Assembly (NCBI GenBank): GCA_002746305.1
Contig: NVWV01000011.1
Coordinates: forward strand, 111,001-175,000
DNA from: Bacteroidota bacterium
Lineage (GTDB): Bacteria > Bacteroidota > Bacteroidia > NS11-12g > UBA9320
DNA length: 64,000 nt
Reading direction: 5' to 3'
Positions within the stretch are counted from its first letter, which is position 1. Each line of letters starts with the position of its first letter. Below, in pieces: positions 18,057 to 27,160 of the stretch. The notes below the pieces were generated by a model. The model was not told the DNA's origin. It searched no databases and saw only the letters and a program-made list of their open reading frames with translations. The translations under genes were made by a program, and so were the position numbers.

Positions 18057-19829
18057 ATGAAAAACATCAAAACCGTAATTATTCTTTGTACCATTCTATT
18101 GTTCACCTTCTGTAATGATAGAGAGTTAGTAGCACCAACCAGTTACATTTCTAATGTTAATATGGGAGAACTGGTAAAGCGACATATTGTAGGTGCTGTA
18201 TTTAACGATGATAATCAACCAATATCTGGGGTTGAAGTTGCCCTTGGAAGTATAATAAAAACCACAAATACTCAAGGTAGGTTCGAATTTTTCAATGCTG
18301 AGGTCCATGAGAATCTTGCCTTTATAAAGGCAAGAAAAAACGGATATTTACTTGGAAGTAGATCTATCGTGCCTATGGCTGGTGTGAATACGATAAGTAT
18401 AAAATTATTACGTGCGACTGAAGTAGGAACATTCAGTGCTACCAGTGGAGGAACTGTGTCTTTTAAGGATGTAACTATTGACTTTAAACCCGGTTTAATA
18501 TTAGAAAATGGAAGGACTTACAAAGGAAAAGTGATTGTAAAAGCTAACTATATAAATCCACTTGCCGATGACTTTAGTAGCATAATGCCTGGAAGCCTAA
18601 GAGCTGTAGATGAAGATGGTGAAACATACCTAAAGTCATTTGGTATGGTAGGGGTGGAGTTGACTTCAGAAAACGGTGAAAAGCTACAGCTAAGTGAAGG
18701 GAATCCAGCGACTCTAAGTATGCTTGTGCCTGAAGAAATGTTGTCAATTGCTCCAGCCACAATTCCACTATGGCATTTTGATGAAGAGAATGGACTTTGG
18801 TCCTTAGGTGGTGAAGCCACATTAATTGGAGATAAATATGTCGGAGAGGTTAATCACTTTTCCTTCTGGAATTGTGATATCAGAGTTCCATCTGTGACGG
18901 CTTGGGGAAGAGTAATTAATTCAGCTGGAATCCCATTAAGTGGAGTTAAAGTAATTATATCAAGTGAGTTGGCTGGTACTCGAGCTTCTTTTACAAGTTC
19001 AAATGGAGAATTTGGAGGGATTATGCCTTCTGGGGTTCCATTAAAGCTGAAATTAATTAGGCTTGGGACTGGAAAAGAAATGGACGTAGCCATAGAACCT
19101 TTGGGTACCGGTTCAGAAATTGGGGATTTAGTTTTTGAAAAATTCCAAATGGTAAAAGTATCAGGAGTTTTGAAAAACTGCGATGGATCATTGTATAATG
19201 GTCCGGTTTTAGTCAATGATAATACATACGTGAGTGTATCAAAGGGAAATTTTGTATTCGCAAGTAACGCTTATCGATTAGTGAGAATTAAACCAATATA
19301 TAAAAATAGTTCTGAAAATAGTTCTGAAATAAGTGTAGTATGTCAAAACGAAGACTTAGATTTTGAAGAGATAAATCTGTGTAAGCCAAATCAAGGTAAA
19401 TGGATAGATGGCTTTGATCTAGTAGATAATAGCCAAATCCATTTTTTTAGAAACCCAGCTGATGCTATTATAAACTCCCCCGATATGATTGATATATCCA
19501 TTTTTGAAGATATTTCTACTGGAGAGTTTAGGTTTAGGTCACAAGAGGAATCTTTGCCAGAGGGTTTTTTCACCATTGATATACCATCAGATCATAGTGG
19601 TAGTGGAACATACATTGTAACTGATATTAGTGAAAACCAAGTTGATTTCGATTTTGGACCTAAATATAGAGAGATTAGAAATAAAAATTTTAAAGTTAAG
19701 CTGGATGCATTCATAATGTCTAAGGGTCAACGTGGTGAAGTTAGCGTAGACGGTACTTGTGAATTGAGGGATTTGGAAGGGAATTGGCACCCTAGAATCT
19801 TACGAATGGTTTTTAGCTTCAGGCTCTAA
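18057..19829 (+). CDS. Lipoprotein with carboxypeptidase-regulatory-like domain (tandem copy 1)
   Basis: This predicted lipoprotein has 590 residues. The signal peptide ends in a lipobox LFTFC (about residues 15-19). Residues about 42-115 form a carboxypeptidase regulatory-like beta domain (QPISGVEVALG ... TNTQGRFEF ... YLLGSRSIVP). Residues about 120-280 hold a module with KSFGMVGVELTSENGEKLQL and IPLWHFDEENGLW, ending HFSFWNCD. A second regulatory-like domain follows (about 285-355). The C-terminal third has no recognisable domain and ends in FSFRL. It is a paralogue of the next gene and has the same length. A surface or outer membrane structural role is likely, but function is unknown. Confidence 0.85.
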   Translation: MKNIKTVIILCTILLFTFCNDRELVAPTSYISNVNMGELVKRHIVGAVFNDDNQPISGVEVALGSIIKTTNTQGRFEFFNAEVHENLAFIKARKNGYLLGSRSIVPMAGVNTISIKLLRATEVGTFSATSGGTVSFKDVTIDFKPGLILENGRTYKGKVIVKANYINPLADDFSSIMPGSLRAVDEDGETYLKSFGMVGVELTSENGEKLQLSEGNPATLSMLVPEEMLSIAPATIPLWHFDEENGLWSLGGEATLIGDKYVGEVNHFSFWNCDIRVPSVTAWGRVINSAGIPLSGVKVIISSELAGTRASFTSSNGEFGGIMPSGVPLKLKLIRLGTGKEMDVAIEPLGTGSEIGDLVFEKFQMVKVSGVLKNCDGSLYNGPVLVNDNTYVSVSKGNFVFASNAYRLVRIKPIYKNSSENSSEISVVCQNEDLDFEEINLCKPNQGKWIDGFDLVDNSQIHFFRNPADAIINSPDMIDISIFEDISTGEFRFRSQEESLPEGFFTIDIPSDHSGSGTYIVTDISENQVDFDFGPKYREIRNKNFKVKLDAFIMSKGQRGEVSVDGTCELRDLEGNWHPRILRMVFSFRL

Positions 19830-19890
19830 ATACTTAAATAAGCAAAGCCCGACTATATTGATAGCCGGGCTTTTTTAGTTAGAGGTATTT
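19811..19890 (+). repeat. Duplicated 3' end plus terminator, copy 1
   Basis: This 80-base stretch covers the last codons, stop and terminator of copy 1. It recurs after copy 2 (21771-21849) with two substitutions and a one-base indel. The upstream C-terminal coding parts are much less alike. Confidence 0.9.
19844..19876 (+). terminator. Rho-independent terminator after copy 1
   Basis: Two 13-base arms (AAAGCCCGACTAT and its partner, one A-C mismatch) enclose a four-base loop and are followed by a run of six T. Confidence 0.9.
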
Positions 19891-20016
19891 GGCACTAATA
19901 ATGGTTTCTAACAAGAATCCTAGCGTATAGAATTCCCCATCACTTTGTGATATTACATTTTTTTGACGCAACGTTTCTTAATTGAGACATCTAAATATTA
20001 TAACTTGAGAATCAAT

Positions 20017-21789
20017 ATGAAGAAAATTAGCATTATACTTTTTAGTATTATTTTATTATTCACCTTCTGTAACGACAGAGAACTAGCAGCTCCAGTATCT
20101 CAAACCTACGATATAGAGTTAGGTCAGCTTGTTAAACGGGATGTTGTAGGTCAGGTATTGGATGAAAATGGCCAGCCTATGGTAGGTGCAGATGTTTCCA
20201 TTGATAAAGAAACAAAGAAAACGGATAATAATGGGAGGTTCGAATTTTTCAATACTGATGTTTATCAAAATCATGTGTTTGTGAAAGTGCATAGTCATGG
20301 TTATTTAATGGGTAGTAGATCAATTGTCCCAACTGACGGAGTGAATAACGTTAGCATAAAAATGCTGCCAGCTAAGAAGTTTGGTACAGTGAACTCGTCT
20401 ACAGGTGGAGAAGTACGTTATGAGCAAGTACAGATTGACTTTAAATCAGGTTTTGTTTTGGAGAATGGACAGGTTTATACTGGGAAAGTAATAGTGAATG
20501 GTAATTACATTAATCCTCTTGCAAAAGATATTGGTGATATTATGCCTGGAAGTCTCAGAGCTGCTGATGAAAATGGAGAGACTTACTTAAAGACTTTTGG
20601 TATGGTGGGAGTAGAATTGAATACAGAAAACGGAGAGAAACTACAACTCGCAGAGGGGAGCTCAGCTATTTTAAGCCTCAGGGTACCTGAGGGCATGCGT
20701 GCAGATGCTCCTGCAACGATTCCATTGTGGCATTTTGATGAAGAACAAGGAATTTGGTCACAAGAAGGATCTGCTGATCTTATAGATGGAAAGTATGTCG
20801 GAGAGGTAAGCCATTTTTCTTTCTGGAATTGTGATATCAGAGTTCCGTCGGTGACTGCATGGGGAAGATTGGTAAACAAAAATGGAACTGCACTTTGCGG
20901 TGTAAAAATACGCATGGTTTCAAAGAATGCAGGCATACGGATGGGTTTCTCCGATTCAAAAGGTGTTTTTGGAGGTTTGATGCCGTCTGGGATAGAATTA
21001 AAACTTGAGGTAATGAATAATAATTATGAGATTATTTACAAACATGTGCTTCCACCATTGACTGGTACCGATATTGGAGATATTACTGTTGATATGAATA
21101 GTACTGCTTCCGTGACTGGTAAAATAATAAACTGTGATGGTACACCATTCAATGGATTGATTCAATTGAACGGAAATTACATTGATGTGAAGAATGGTGC
21201 TTTAAAGTATGAAGCGGCTCTATTCTCATCTTTGAATATAGCAATTTTATCAAATGATAAATCTCATAGAAGGTATCTTGCCCCGATAGAGGTGCAAACT
21301 GATGATATTGATTTAGGAGAAATTTCAGCTTGTGATAAAAGTACTCAAGCCAAGTGGATAGAGTCGTTCTTAGAGGTTAATCAAAGCTATTATGCCTTTG
21401 CGAAAATTACTGACTCTACACAGATTCAAAGAATTTCAATTCAGAATTATGCAGTATATGAGGATTTGGAGAATGGAGTATTTATGTTTAAATCAGGGAA
21501 AAGTAATGGAGGTGTAGGAGAAGATTACTTTACTATAAGTATTCCATTTGATCATACAACGAAAGGGATTCACAGCGTACTAGACAATTCGAAAAATAAA
21601 GTTAAATTTTATGCTGGGGGAGATGTTCAGGAAATTACGGATTTAAATTTATCAGTGAATCTTAATGGTTTAAATTTCGAATATGGATTGTTATCAGACA
21701 TAGAAGTTTCTGGAACGTTTTCTGTTAAGAATAGTCAAGGAGTTTATGAAACTAAAGCCATGTACATGGCTTTTAGCTTCAGGCTCTAA
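20017..21789 (+). CDS. Lipoprotein with carboxypeptidase-regulatory-like domain (tandem copy 2)
   Basis: This 590-residue paralogue of the preceding gene has exactly the same length. The signal peptide and lipobox LFTFC precede NDREL, nearly identical to copy 1. The carboxypeptidase regulatory-like domain and the FGMVGVELNTENGEKLQL / IPLWHFDEEQGIW / HFSFWNCDIRVPSVTAWGR module are well conserved, and the C-terminal third has diverged except for the final FSFRL. The ATG at 20017 aligns with the copy 1 start; the open frame before it has no support. Same-direction tandem copies with their own terminators suggest separate expression and diversification of an exposed C-terminal region. Confidence 0.85.
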   Translation: MKKISIILFSIILLFTFCNDRELAAPVSQTYDIELGQLVKRDVVGQVLDENGQPMVGADVSIDKETKKTDNNGRFEFFNTDVYQNHVFVKVHSHGYLMGSRSIVPTDGVNNVSIKMLPAKKFGTVNSSTGGEVRYEQVQIDFKSGFVLENGQVYTGKVIVNGNYINPLAKDIGDIMPGSLRAADENGETYLKTFGMVGVELNTENGEKLQLAEGSSAILSLRVPEGMRADAPATIPLWHFDEEQGIWSQEGSADLIDGKYVGEVSHFSFWNCDIRVPSVTAWGRLVNKNGTALCGVKIRMVSKNAGIRMGFSDSKGVFGGLMPSGIELKLEVMNNNYEIIYKHVLPPLTGTDIGDITVDMNSTASVTGKIINCDGTPFNGLIQLNGNYIDVKNGALKYEAALFSSLNIAILSNDKSHRRYLAPIEVQTDDIDLGEISACDKSTQAKWIESFLEVNQSYYAFAKITDSTQIQRISIQNYAVYEDLENGVFMFKSGKSNGGVGEDYFTISIPFDHTTKGIHSVLDNSKNKVKFYAGGDVQEITDLNLSVNLNGLNFEYGLLSDIEVSGTFSVKNSQGVYETKAMYMAFSFRL

Positions 21790-21849
21790 ATACCTAAATA
21801 AGCAAAGCCCGACTATCTTGATAGCCGGGCTTTTTAGTTAGAGGTATTT
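21771..21849 (+). repeat. Duplicated 3' end plus terminator, copy 2
   Basis: This is the second copy of the 80-base block at 19811-19890. It ends just before the stop of the convergent gldM-like gene. Confidence 0.9.
21804..21835 (+). terminator. Rho-independent terminator after copy 2
   Basis: Same 13-base arms as after copy 1, with loop CTTG and a run of five T. Being nearly symmetric, it may also end transcription of the convergent gldM-like gene. Confidence 0.9.
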
Positions 21850-21854
21850 CAGTT

Positions 21855-23447
21855 TTATCTTACCGTAATAGCCATTGGAGCTACTTTTTTTACTATTCCA
21901 TATTGGTTATTTCGAGCACTAATGTTTTCAATATAAATTCTATCTCCGGCTCGTGCGTTACACATTAAACTCTTCATACGAGGTGTTATAGCATTCCCGG
22001 TTGCATTAATAAGTACAGGTGGTCCGTTTCTTCTTTGGTAGATGAATTTAAACTTAGTTACCTTAAAAGGCAGGTTGTAAGCAAAACCTCTTCCCAGTGT
22101 TGCAAGGATTCTATCTTGAGCACAGAGTTGAGGAGCAGTTCTTGCAATTCCCTTGTTTTCTATACCTCCTAACATAGGGTTAGGGTCTGGAACATTCCGA
22201 ACTCTAAACTTGGTAATACCCATATTTTTACCACCAGCAATAACAATCACATTTACTTCATTGCTACTACCGTCTACTTTTATATTATAATGTCCATTGG
22301 ACCCTGTAATTATTGCTCCGTTTGAAGCTCTTACTTGTATGTCTGCAGCACTAAAGCCAGGTACAGAAATACTCAAAGGATTGTCCAGCTTTCTATAAAG
22401 TAGATTCATAGCGTCTGGGGATACAGTAGCAACAGGTTTAAAAACCTGATATTTGTGTTCATAAGAACGCTTTTCAATCTTGCCTGTTTTAGGATTTTTT
22501 ACTTCTATAAACCCACTTATACTTTTAGCCCCGACTCCAGAGACTTTAAAGCTAACCTTTCCAACTCCTTTTTCGATGGTTGTAAGTTTCTCCCCATTGA
22601 ATGTAATATCCGGTTGGGAAGTACTGCTGGTTGCGATGAGCATCACATCAGCGGTGTAGTTTTCTCCTTCCATGACATAATTGGACTGTGGGATGATAGC
22701 AGCATTCAGTTGGTCAATTTTGTAATCTATTTTGTGTACTCCAAACATCAAATTGGAAATGACGTCAGCTTCCAGAGCCTTTGCATTATTTTGATATTGT
22801 GTTAGTAGTGCTACCAACGCCCCTACGGGTTGATATTCCAGATTAATACTGGCCCAAGAGCGGTCTGCTATGGAGGTAGTAGCAGGTTCATTAGCATACA
22901 GTAGGTTAGCTGATGATACTTGGTCAAAAGCTTGGTTGTCAATAAATAAAGAGTCTTTTTTAGGTTTTAGTAAATTGAGAAGGCGATCACGTGTCGTATT
23001 GATTTTAGCTTGAAGTTCTGCTGCTTTTTTGCCTTTTTCTTTGACCATAAAGAGGTAGGCATGTTTTTCCATTCCTTCAGGCATTTTGAGAGAAGTTAGT
23101 CCGTCTTCTCCTTCCTCTTCTTCCAGTCTGCCATCATACAAAGCGACAATCTCTGTTTTCAATTGTTCGATGTATTCATCAAAATCGCTGGAAATTTTCT
23201 GAGCCTCTACAGCTGCATTGTAGTAAGGAGTAGTTTTAACTTCTTCATCCTTTAGCAGTTTGACAAATGAGGCCATTTGCAGGACGTTTTTTTGATCATA
23301 GCTCGCGGCAGAGGTTATAAAGTTTTTCTCCATTAGGTGAAATGCTTTTAAAACATGTTTGTCTACATTGAGAGCTAATAATGCTATTAATACGATGTAC
23401 ATCATATTAATCATTCGTTGTCGTGGTGATAGTTTTTCTGTTGCCAT
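21855..23447 (-). CDS. GldM/PorM family T9SS motor-core protein, unlinked to gldKLN
   Basis: GldM/PorM spans the inner membrane and periplasm and, with GldL/PorL, drives type IX secretion and gliding. The 530-residue protein starts with the family hallmark KLSPRQRMINMMYIVLIALLALNV (residues 5-28: cytoplasmic PRQ-M motif plus single membrane helix). A long periplasmic region of helical and beta domains follows, with the C-terminal GldM domain (about 430-530: VPDPNPMLGG, NLPFKVTKFKF, PRMKSL). Length is typical (about 510-530). Normally gldM sits between gldL and gldN, but here its neighbours are unrelated, so it is either the main copy relocated or a paralogue. Confidence 0.9.
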   Translation of the reverse strand: MATEKLSPRQRMINMMYIVLIALLALNVDKHVLKAFHLMEKNFITSAASYDQKNVLQMASFVKLLKDEEVKTTPYYNAAVEAQKISSDFDEYIEQLKTEIVALYDGRLEEEEGEDGLTSLKMPEGMEKHAYLFMVKEKGKKAAELQAKINTTRDRLLNLLKPKKDSLFIDNQAFDQVSSANLLYANEPATTSIADRSWASINLEYQPVGALVALLTQYQNNAKALEADVISNLMFGVHKIDYKIDQLNAAIIPQSNYVMEGENYTADVMLIATSSTSQPDITFNGEKLTTIEKGVGKVSFKVSGVGAKSISGFIEVKNPKTGKIEKRSYEHKYQVFKPVATVSPDAMNLLYRKLDNPLSISVPGFSAADIQVRASNGAIITGSNGHYNIKVDGSSNEVNVIVIAGGKNMGITKFRVRNVPDPNPMLGGIENKGIARTAPQLCAQDRILATLGRGFAYNLPFKVTKFKFIYQRRNGPPVLINATGNAITPRMKSLMCNARAGDRIYIENISARNNQYGIVKKVAPMAITVR

Positions 23448-23662
23448 AATATTTCAGTTTTAGTTTGGGCAAAATCTGAGTTTAGGCAGGTTATTTAGTA
23501 CTATACTAAATCTACGTAGGTTGGATAAAGAAGATGTTATTTATTAGGCAATCCGGTAGGCCAAATAAAAGTTTCCAATGGTTATTGGAAGATTAGATGT
23601 ATTAGTAACGGCGGTTGTTTTTGTTTATTGCATTCACGTGACAAAAGCATGGTAAATTGCCC

Positions 23663-23917
23663 TTAATCACTGGTCTCAGGGTTCTTGTACAGTCTAAAGA
23701 TGCTTTGTAAAGCGACTCCTGCCCAAAAAACATTAATGATAATAAAAGGGTATGAATTTATGTGAAATGCATTTATTGTAAGTAGAATGGCACAGATGAA
23801 ATTTATCCATTGATAAGCTTTACTACTCGCATCAATTTTTTTAGTTGAGTTTAAGTAAAAAGCGGTAAGTAAGCCGAAGGCTCCAACCCATCCGAAAATT
23901 TGAAATAACAAGTCCAT
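23663..23917 (-). CDS. Small three-helix membrane protein (CBU_0592-like)
   Basis: The 84-residue protein is almost entirely hydrophobic. It has three membrane segments (about 4-22, 33-51 and 56-74), a short hydrophilic loop (NSTKKIDASSKAYQWIN) and the pattern GWVGAFGLLTAFYL typical of the CBU_0592-like family of unknown function. An exact TAGCTTTG box lies 14 bases before the ATG. It stands alone between the gldM-like gene and the lipoprotein gene. Confidence 0.75.
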   Translation of the reverse strand: MDLLFQIFGWVGAFGLLTAFYLNSTKKIDASSKAYQWINFICAILLTINAFHINSYPFIIINVFWAGVALQSIFRLYKNPETSD

Positions 23918-23931
23918 TCTTTATTTGGAGT

Positions 23932-23939
23932 CAAAGCTA
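23932..23939 (-). promoter_or_regulatory. Promoter -7 box of the 84-residue membrane protein gene (TAGCTTTG)
   Basis: Exact TAnnTTTG on the minus strand, 14 bases before the ATG. Confidence 0.6.
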
Positions 23940-23986
23940 CATGTTTTTAAGGTAGTTAATTTGACTGTGTAACAATCTCTTCAATA

Positions 23987-24844
23987 TTATTTCTGATTCT
24001 TGGTTACCAGTAAGTTCTTTGCTGCACGTAAACTGCATTTTTGATAGTTGGCATAAGCCATTGCAGCTCGTAGTCTTATTTCTTCATTGGTTTCACCCAG
24101 AACATATCCGCTTAAAGCATCATGTATGGTGTAAGCCTCAGGAGCCATTAATCCTGTGGTCCACACGAGCGGATTTACATTGGCCTTGGAAAGAAGTGGG
24201 TTGAAGTAGTGTTTGCTAAAACAAGCAAGAATAATCACATCTCGTTTTAGACTATCTTGATTCACAAACTGCTGATTGAGTTCAAAATCCATTAATCCAT
24301 CATGACCGATATAAGCGACTAAATTGGCGTTACCATGTATGCCGATAGCTTGGTTGTTTACCATCACAGTATCCTTGCTTAAACCTGCACTACTTTGAAG
24401 TAAGTCCAACGTTGTTTGCTTGATATATCTGCCATCATAGGCATCAGCTACCAAGAAATGTCCTGTTATTTTATGCTTGAAAATTATCCGTTCCAAGATT
24501 ACTGAACTCACTTTACGAGATTCAATAAATTCCCACTCTTTACTCCTTTTGAAATATGTTTTAATGCCAAAACCAGCTCCCCAATACAAATTATTTCTTG
24601 GGTCTTGACCATTACCAATCATAGCTGGTACAGGAACTATACCTTGATTCTCATTATCACATAGTGCTACAAGGATGTGAATAGTTTTAGTCGTTGAGTC
24701 AAACCTGGGGAATGAAGGTTCTTTTTCCTCCGTCAAACCAATATTGGCAATACTAGCAGCTTTGGTGATCTTGCTGCTTTTAGATGTACAACTTAATGTT
24801 AGAAAGGCGAAAACAAAGAATATAAAAGAAGTTTGGGTCATCAT
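23987..24844 (-). CDS. Lipoprotein of unknown function with caspase-like (clan CD) fold pattern
   Basis: This 285-residue lipoprotein has a signal peptide with lipobox LTLSC (Cys19). I do not recognise a named family. Three segments follow the order expected of clan CD cysteine peptidases: a first strand IHILVALCDN (about 55-64), a strand ending in His-x-Gly (VAYIGHDG, His181) and a strand ending in Ala-Cys-x-Ser (DVIILACFS, Cys208). That arrangement matches the His/Cys dyad of caspases, gingipains and CHAT proteins, but overall similarity is not shown. It is the second gene of an operon with the OmpA-like protein, one base after that gene's stop. Confidence 0.7.
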   Translation of the reverse strand: MMTQTSFIFFVFAFLTLSCTSKSSKITKAASIANIGLTEEKEPSFPRFDSTTKTIHILVALCDNENQGIVPVPAMIGNGQDPRNNLYWGAGFGIKTYFKRSKEWEFIESRKVSSVILERIIFKHKITGHFLVADAYDGRYIKQTTLDLLQSSAGLSKDTVMVNNQAIGIHGNANLVAYIGHDGLMDFELNQQFVNQDSLKRDVIILACFSKHYFNPLLSKANVNPLVWTTGLMAPEAYTIHDALSGYVLGETNEEIRLRAAMAYANYQKCSLRAAKNLLVTKNQK

Positions 24845-24845
24845 T

Positions 24846-26423
24846 CTACTTTATCTTATCGGTAATGCTTTTAATCATATCAGGAAGTTTAGATTTCTTC
24901 ACTTCTTCAAATTGCAGATTTGGAGTTTCTCCAAGTTCAATTTTATCATGAGCTACAAGTATTTTATCCTTAACATATTTAATAACCAATAGAGTTGCCA
25001 ATTCTCCTACTGGAATATTATCAAATGAGGCTTCGTGTTTGTTTCTTTGAATACCGGGCATAATGGATTTAATGGAATGGAATATTAAACGAGATGAAAT
25101 GACTCCTTCTGTCTTGCCCACATTGAAGTTAAAGTCTCTTTTGCTAGGATAGGACGTGAATCTATCGCAATTGATATTTCCAAACTCACTCACTTGACTT
25201 ACAATGTACCCTGTTTCCGCATTCAATATTTGAGGGTCAAATCCTGTTTCTTCTTTCAGGTTATTCAAAAATAGAAGGAGTTCCTTTGCCTTTCGCTGCT
25301 TTTCTCTACAATTGGTATAAGCAGAGGCTGACATAGTATCTTTCATTCGGTACCTCATTCCTTCATATACTTGATTGTATAATTTTGTAGTGACCTTTTT
25401 TCGAAACCAAAAACGATGTCTTAATTTTTTAATGACTTCATCATTTCTTAATCGTTGTCTCAATCTAGATCTACCTAGAGACTTGAGTTCTTTTTTTCTA
25501 GAGTTCCAATCAACCCTGATGACTTGGTGTTTTTTATCGAGGCATTCTGGGAACGCAGTCTTTCCACTAAAGTTGGCATTCCCTCCTTCTATTGTTTCCC
25601 AATTGATCGTATTGTGAGGGTCGTCCCAAGTACCCTTGAATCCAATAAAATCTGGATTTTCATAGTTGGCAGAAGGAAACAAGATAGAAACCTTTTTACA
25701 CAGCTTTAATTCTTTACCATCCTTCATCGCAATTAACTCTATCATACCCGCGGATTCCAACATTCTACCATCACTTGACGTGGTCAATTGACCCATAATC
25801 ATGTCTTCTCTGGTGTAATATTCCTTCAAATAAATATCAGCATTGAATCCTGAGTACATATCGCAAATAGCGTCAGGTGGAAGTATAATAATGGTGCCTT
25901 CGTTTCCTTTAAGCACATTGGATTTTTTAGGATTAATGGTGAATTTTTGAGCTTCCTTTTGCCAACCATCGTAGTAAAAACTTTCAGAACTAGGAGCAGG
26001 ATTTTCTTCGTCCATTTTCTCCGTTTTCAATTCTCGGGTTATGGAGATAATCACTCTCCTATTTTGTTGTTTTTGTTGGTCAGACTTGTTGCTATTCAAA
26101 GGCTGCATTTCTCCATAAGCTGCAAAAAGGACTGGTCGATGGATATTGAGTTTTGAGGTTAGCATTTCTTGTACTGCTTTGCACCTGTTTTGTGAAAGCG
26201 TCTTGTTATAATTAGAATTAGCTGAATTATCCGTATGTCCAGCAAGGTGTATTTTAGAGATGTTTTCTGTACCACTATCAAGAAAGTATGTAGCCAGTTT
26301 TAAATATTCATCGTTTGAGATTTTATAGGAATTAGACTCAAAGTAAACGGTAACCGTTTCTGTGGACTGAGAAAAAGAGAAGATGGAGCCTAAAAGTAAA
26401 AAGAAAAGAAATAGAATTTTCAT
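24846..26423 (-). CDS. Secreted protein with N-terminal OmpA-like domain and long C-terminal region
   Basis: This protein has 525 residues, with a signal peptide (MKILFLFFLLLGSIFSFSQ). An OmpA-like peptidoglycan-binding domain follows at about 22-125 (IHLAGHTDNSANSNYNKTLSQNR, with the conserved Asp and Arg). The last 390 residues include LKGNEGTIIILPPDAICD, a pattern recurrent in Bacteroidota envelope proteins, and a basic region (about 310-345). OmpA-like domains are usually C-terminal, so the order is inverted. I chose the ATG at 26423 over the upstream start because it opens the signal peptide. It is co-oriented with, and one base from, the caspase-like lipoprotein gene. Confidence 0.85.
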   Translation of the reverse strand: MKILFLFFLLLGSIFSFSQSTETVTVYFESNSYKISNDEYLKLATYFLDSGTENISKIHLAGHTDNSANSNYNKTLSQNRCKAVQEMLTSKLNIHRPVLFAAYGEMQPLNSNKSDQQKQQNRRVIISITRELKTEKMDEENPAPSSESFYYDGWQKEAQKFTINPKKSNVLKGNEGTIIILPPDAICDMYSGFNADIYLKEYYTREDMIMGQLTTSSDGRMLESAGMIELIAMKDGKELKLCKKVSILFPSANYENPDFIGFKGTWDDPHNTINWETIEGGNANFSGKTAFPECLDKKHQVIRVDWNSRKKELKSLGRSRLRQRLRNDEVIKKLRHRFWFRKKVTTKLYNQVYEGMRYRMKDTMSASAYTNCREKQRKAKELLLFLNNLKEETGFDPQILNAETGYIVSQVSEFGNINCDRFTSYPSKRDFNFNVGKTEGVISSRLIFHSIKSIMPGIQRNKHEASFDNIPVGELATLLVIKYVKDKILVAHDKIELGETPNLQFEEVKKSKLPDMIKSITDKIK

Positions 26424-26554
26424 AACGAAGCTTTTGGTGAGATAGTAACGCAAGGCAGAGTGAATTTATTTTCTAGTGACCATCATCAGAAAAGATTTTG
26501 GTTAGACGATTAACTATTCGAAGACCATTTCATCTGAAAACTAAAAGCGATGAT

Positions 26555-27007
26555 TCAAGTTTTTTCTAAATGGAGTTTTAACGCATCATTTCTTTTGGTA
26601 AGCAACTTTGTCATATAGCGTTTTAAAAAGAGAATGTCGGCAAGTTTTCCGATTGGTCCAAGAGGTGATGTATAGGTAAACGTGTCTTTCATAATGGTGA
26701 AATTATCTATGAAAGTAAACGTATGTGTATGTTTAAAATGTTTAAAAGCCCCGTGTACCATTTCGTCAGTAAAGGTGTGAGGAGATTTCATCTCAGTTAT
26801 TTTAGCAGTTAAGTTCTGTTTAATTCCAAAATGTATGGCTTCCCATGTTACAGACTCTCCCAATTCTATCTTACCTGTTGTTCTTCCTGCGATAGCTTGT
26901 TCATTCGTATGACTCATCGATTGTTGATGAATGTCAATGCTACGAGCAGCATCAAAGACCTGTTCAATGGGAGCTTTTATTACAGTGGTAAGATAGACAG
27001 TAGGCAT
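26555..27007 (-). CDS. SRPBCC family (START-like) protein
   Basis: This 150-residue cytoplasmic protein has the SRPBCC ligand-binding fold pattern. It starts TVIKAPIEQVFDAARSID and contains GESVTWEAIHFGIKQNLTAKIT and HTHTFTFIDNFTIMKDTFTYTSPLGPIGKLAD, typical of polyketide cyclase/CoxG-like members. It lacks any signal peptide. The ligand is unknown. The TTCG-type box TAGCTTCG lies 14 bases upstream of the ATG. Confidence 0.85.
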   Translation of the reverse strand: MPTVYLTTVIKAPIEQVFDAARSIDIHQQSMSHTNEQAIAGRTTGKIELGESVTWEAIHFGIKQNLTAKITEMKSPHTFTDEMVHGAFKHFKHTHTFTFIDNFTIMKDTFTYTSPLGPIGKLADILFLKRYMTKLLTKRNDALKLHLEKT

Positions 27008-27021
27008 TGTTCTTGTAGCAT

Positions 27022-27029
27022 CGAAGCTA
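27022..27029 (-). promoter_or_regulatory. Promoter -7 box of the SRPBCC gene (TAGCTTCG)
   Basis: TTCG variant on the minus strand, 14 bases before the ATG. Confidence 0.45.
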
Positions 27030-27160
27030 CAACTTTAATTGTATAACATGGGGGCAGATAAAAGCTATCTATTGCTTATTCGAATCTTTAATCACCTGTG
27101 CAATTTTAACTATAATGGCACACGTAATTATTATAGCAATAAATGTACTAAGAACATTCC

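Noticed and set aside
27052..27160. Hydrophobic frame downstream of the DUF805 gene on the minus strand, like one more membrane helix
   Set aside because: It has no start codon and lies in another frame than DUF805, so it would need a frameshift. DUF805 is already full length.
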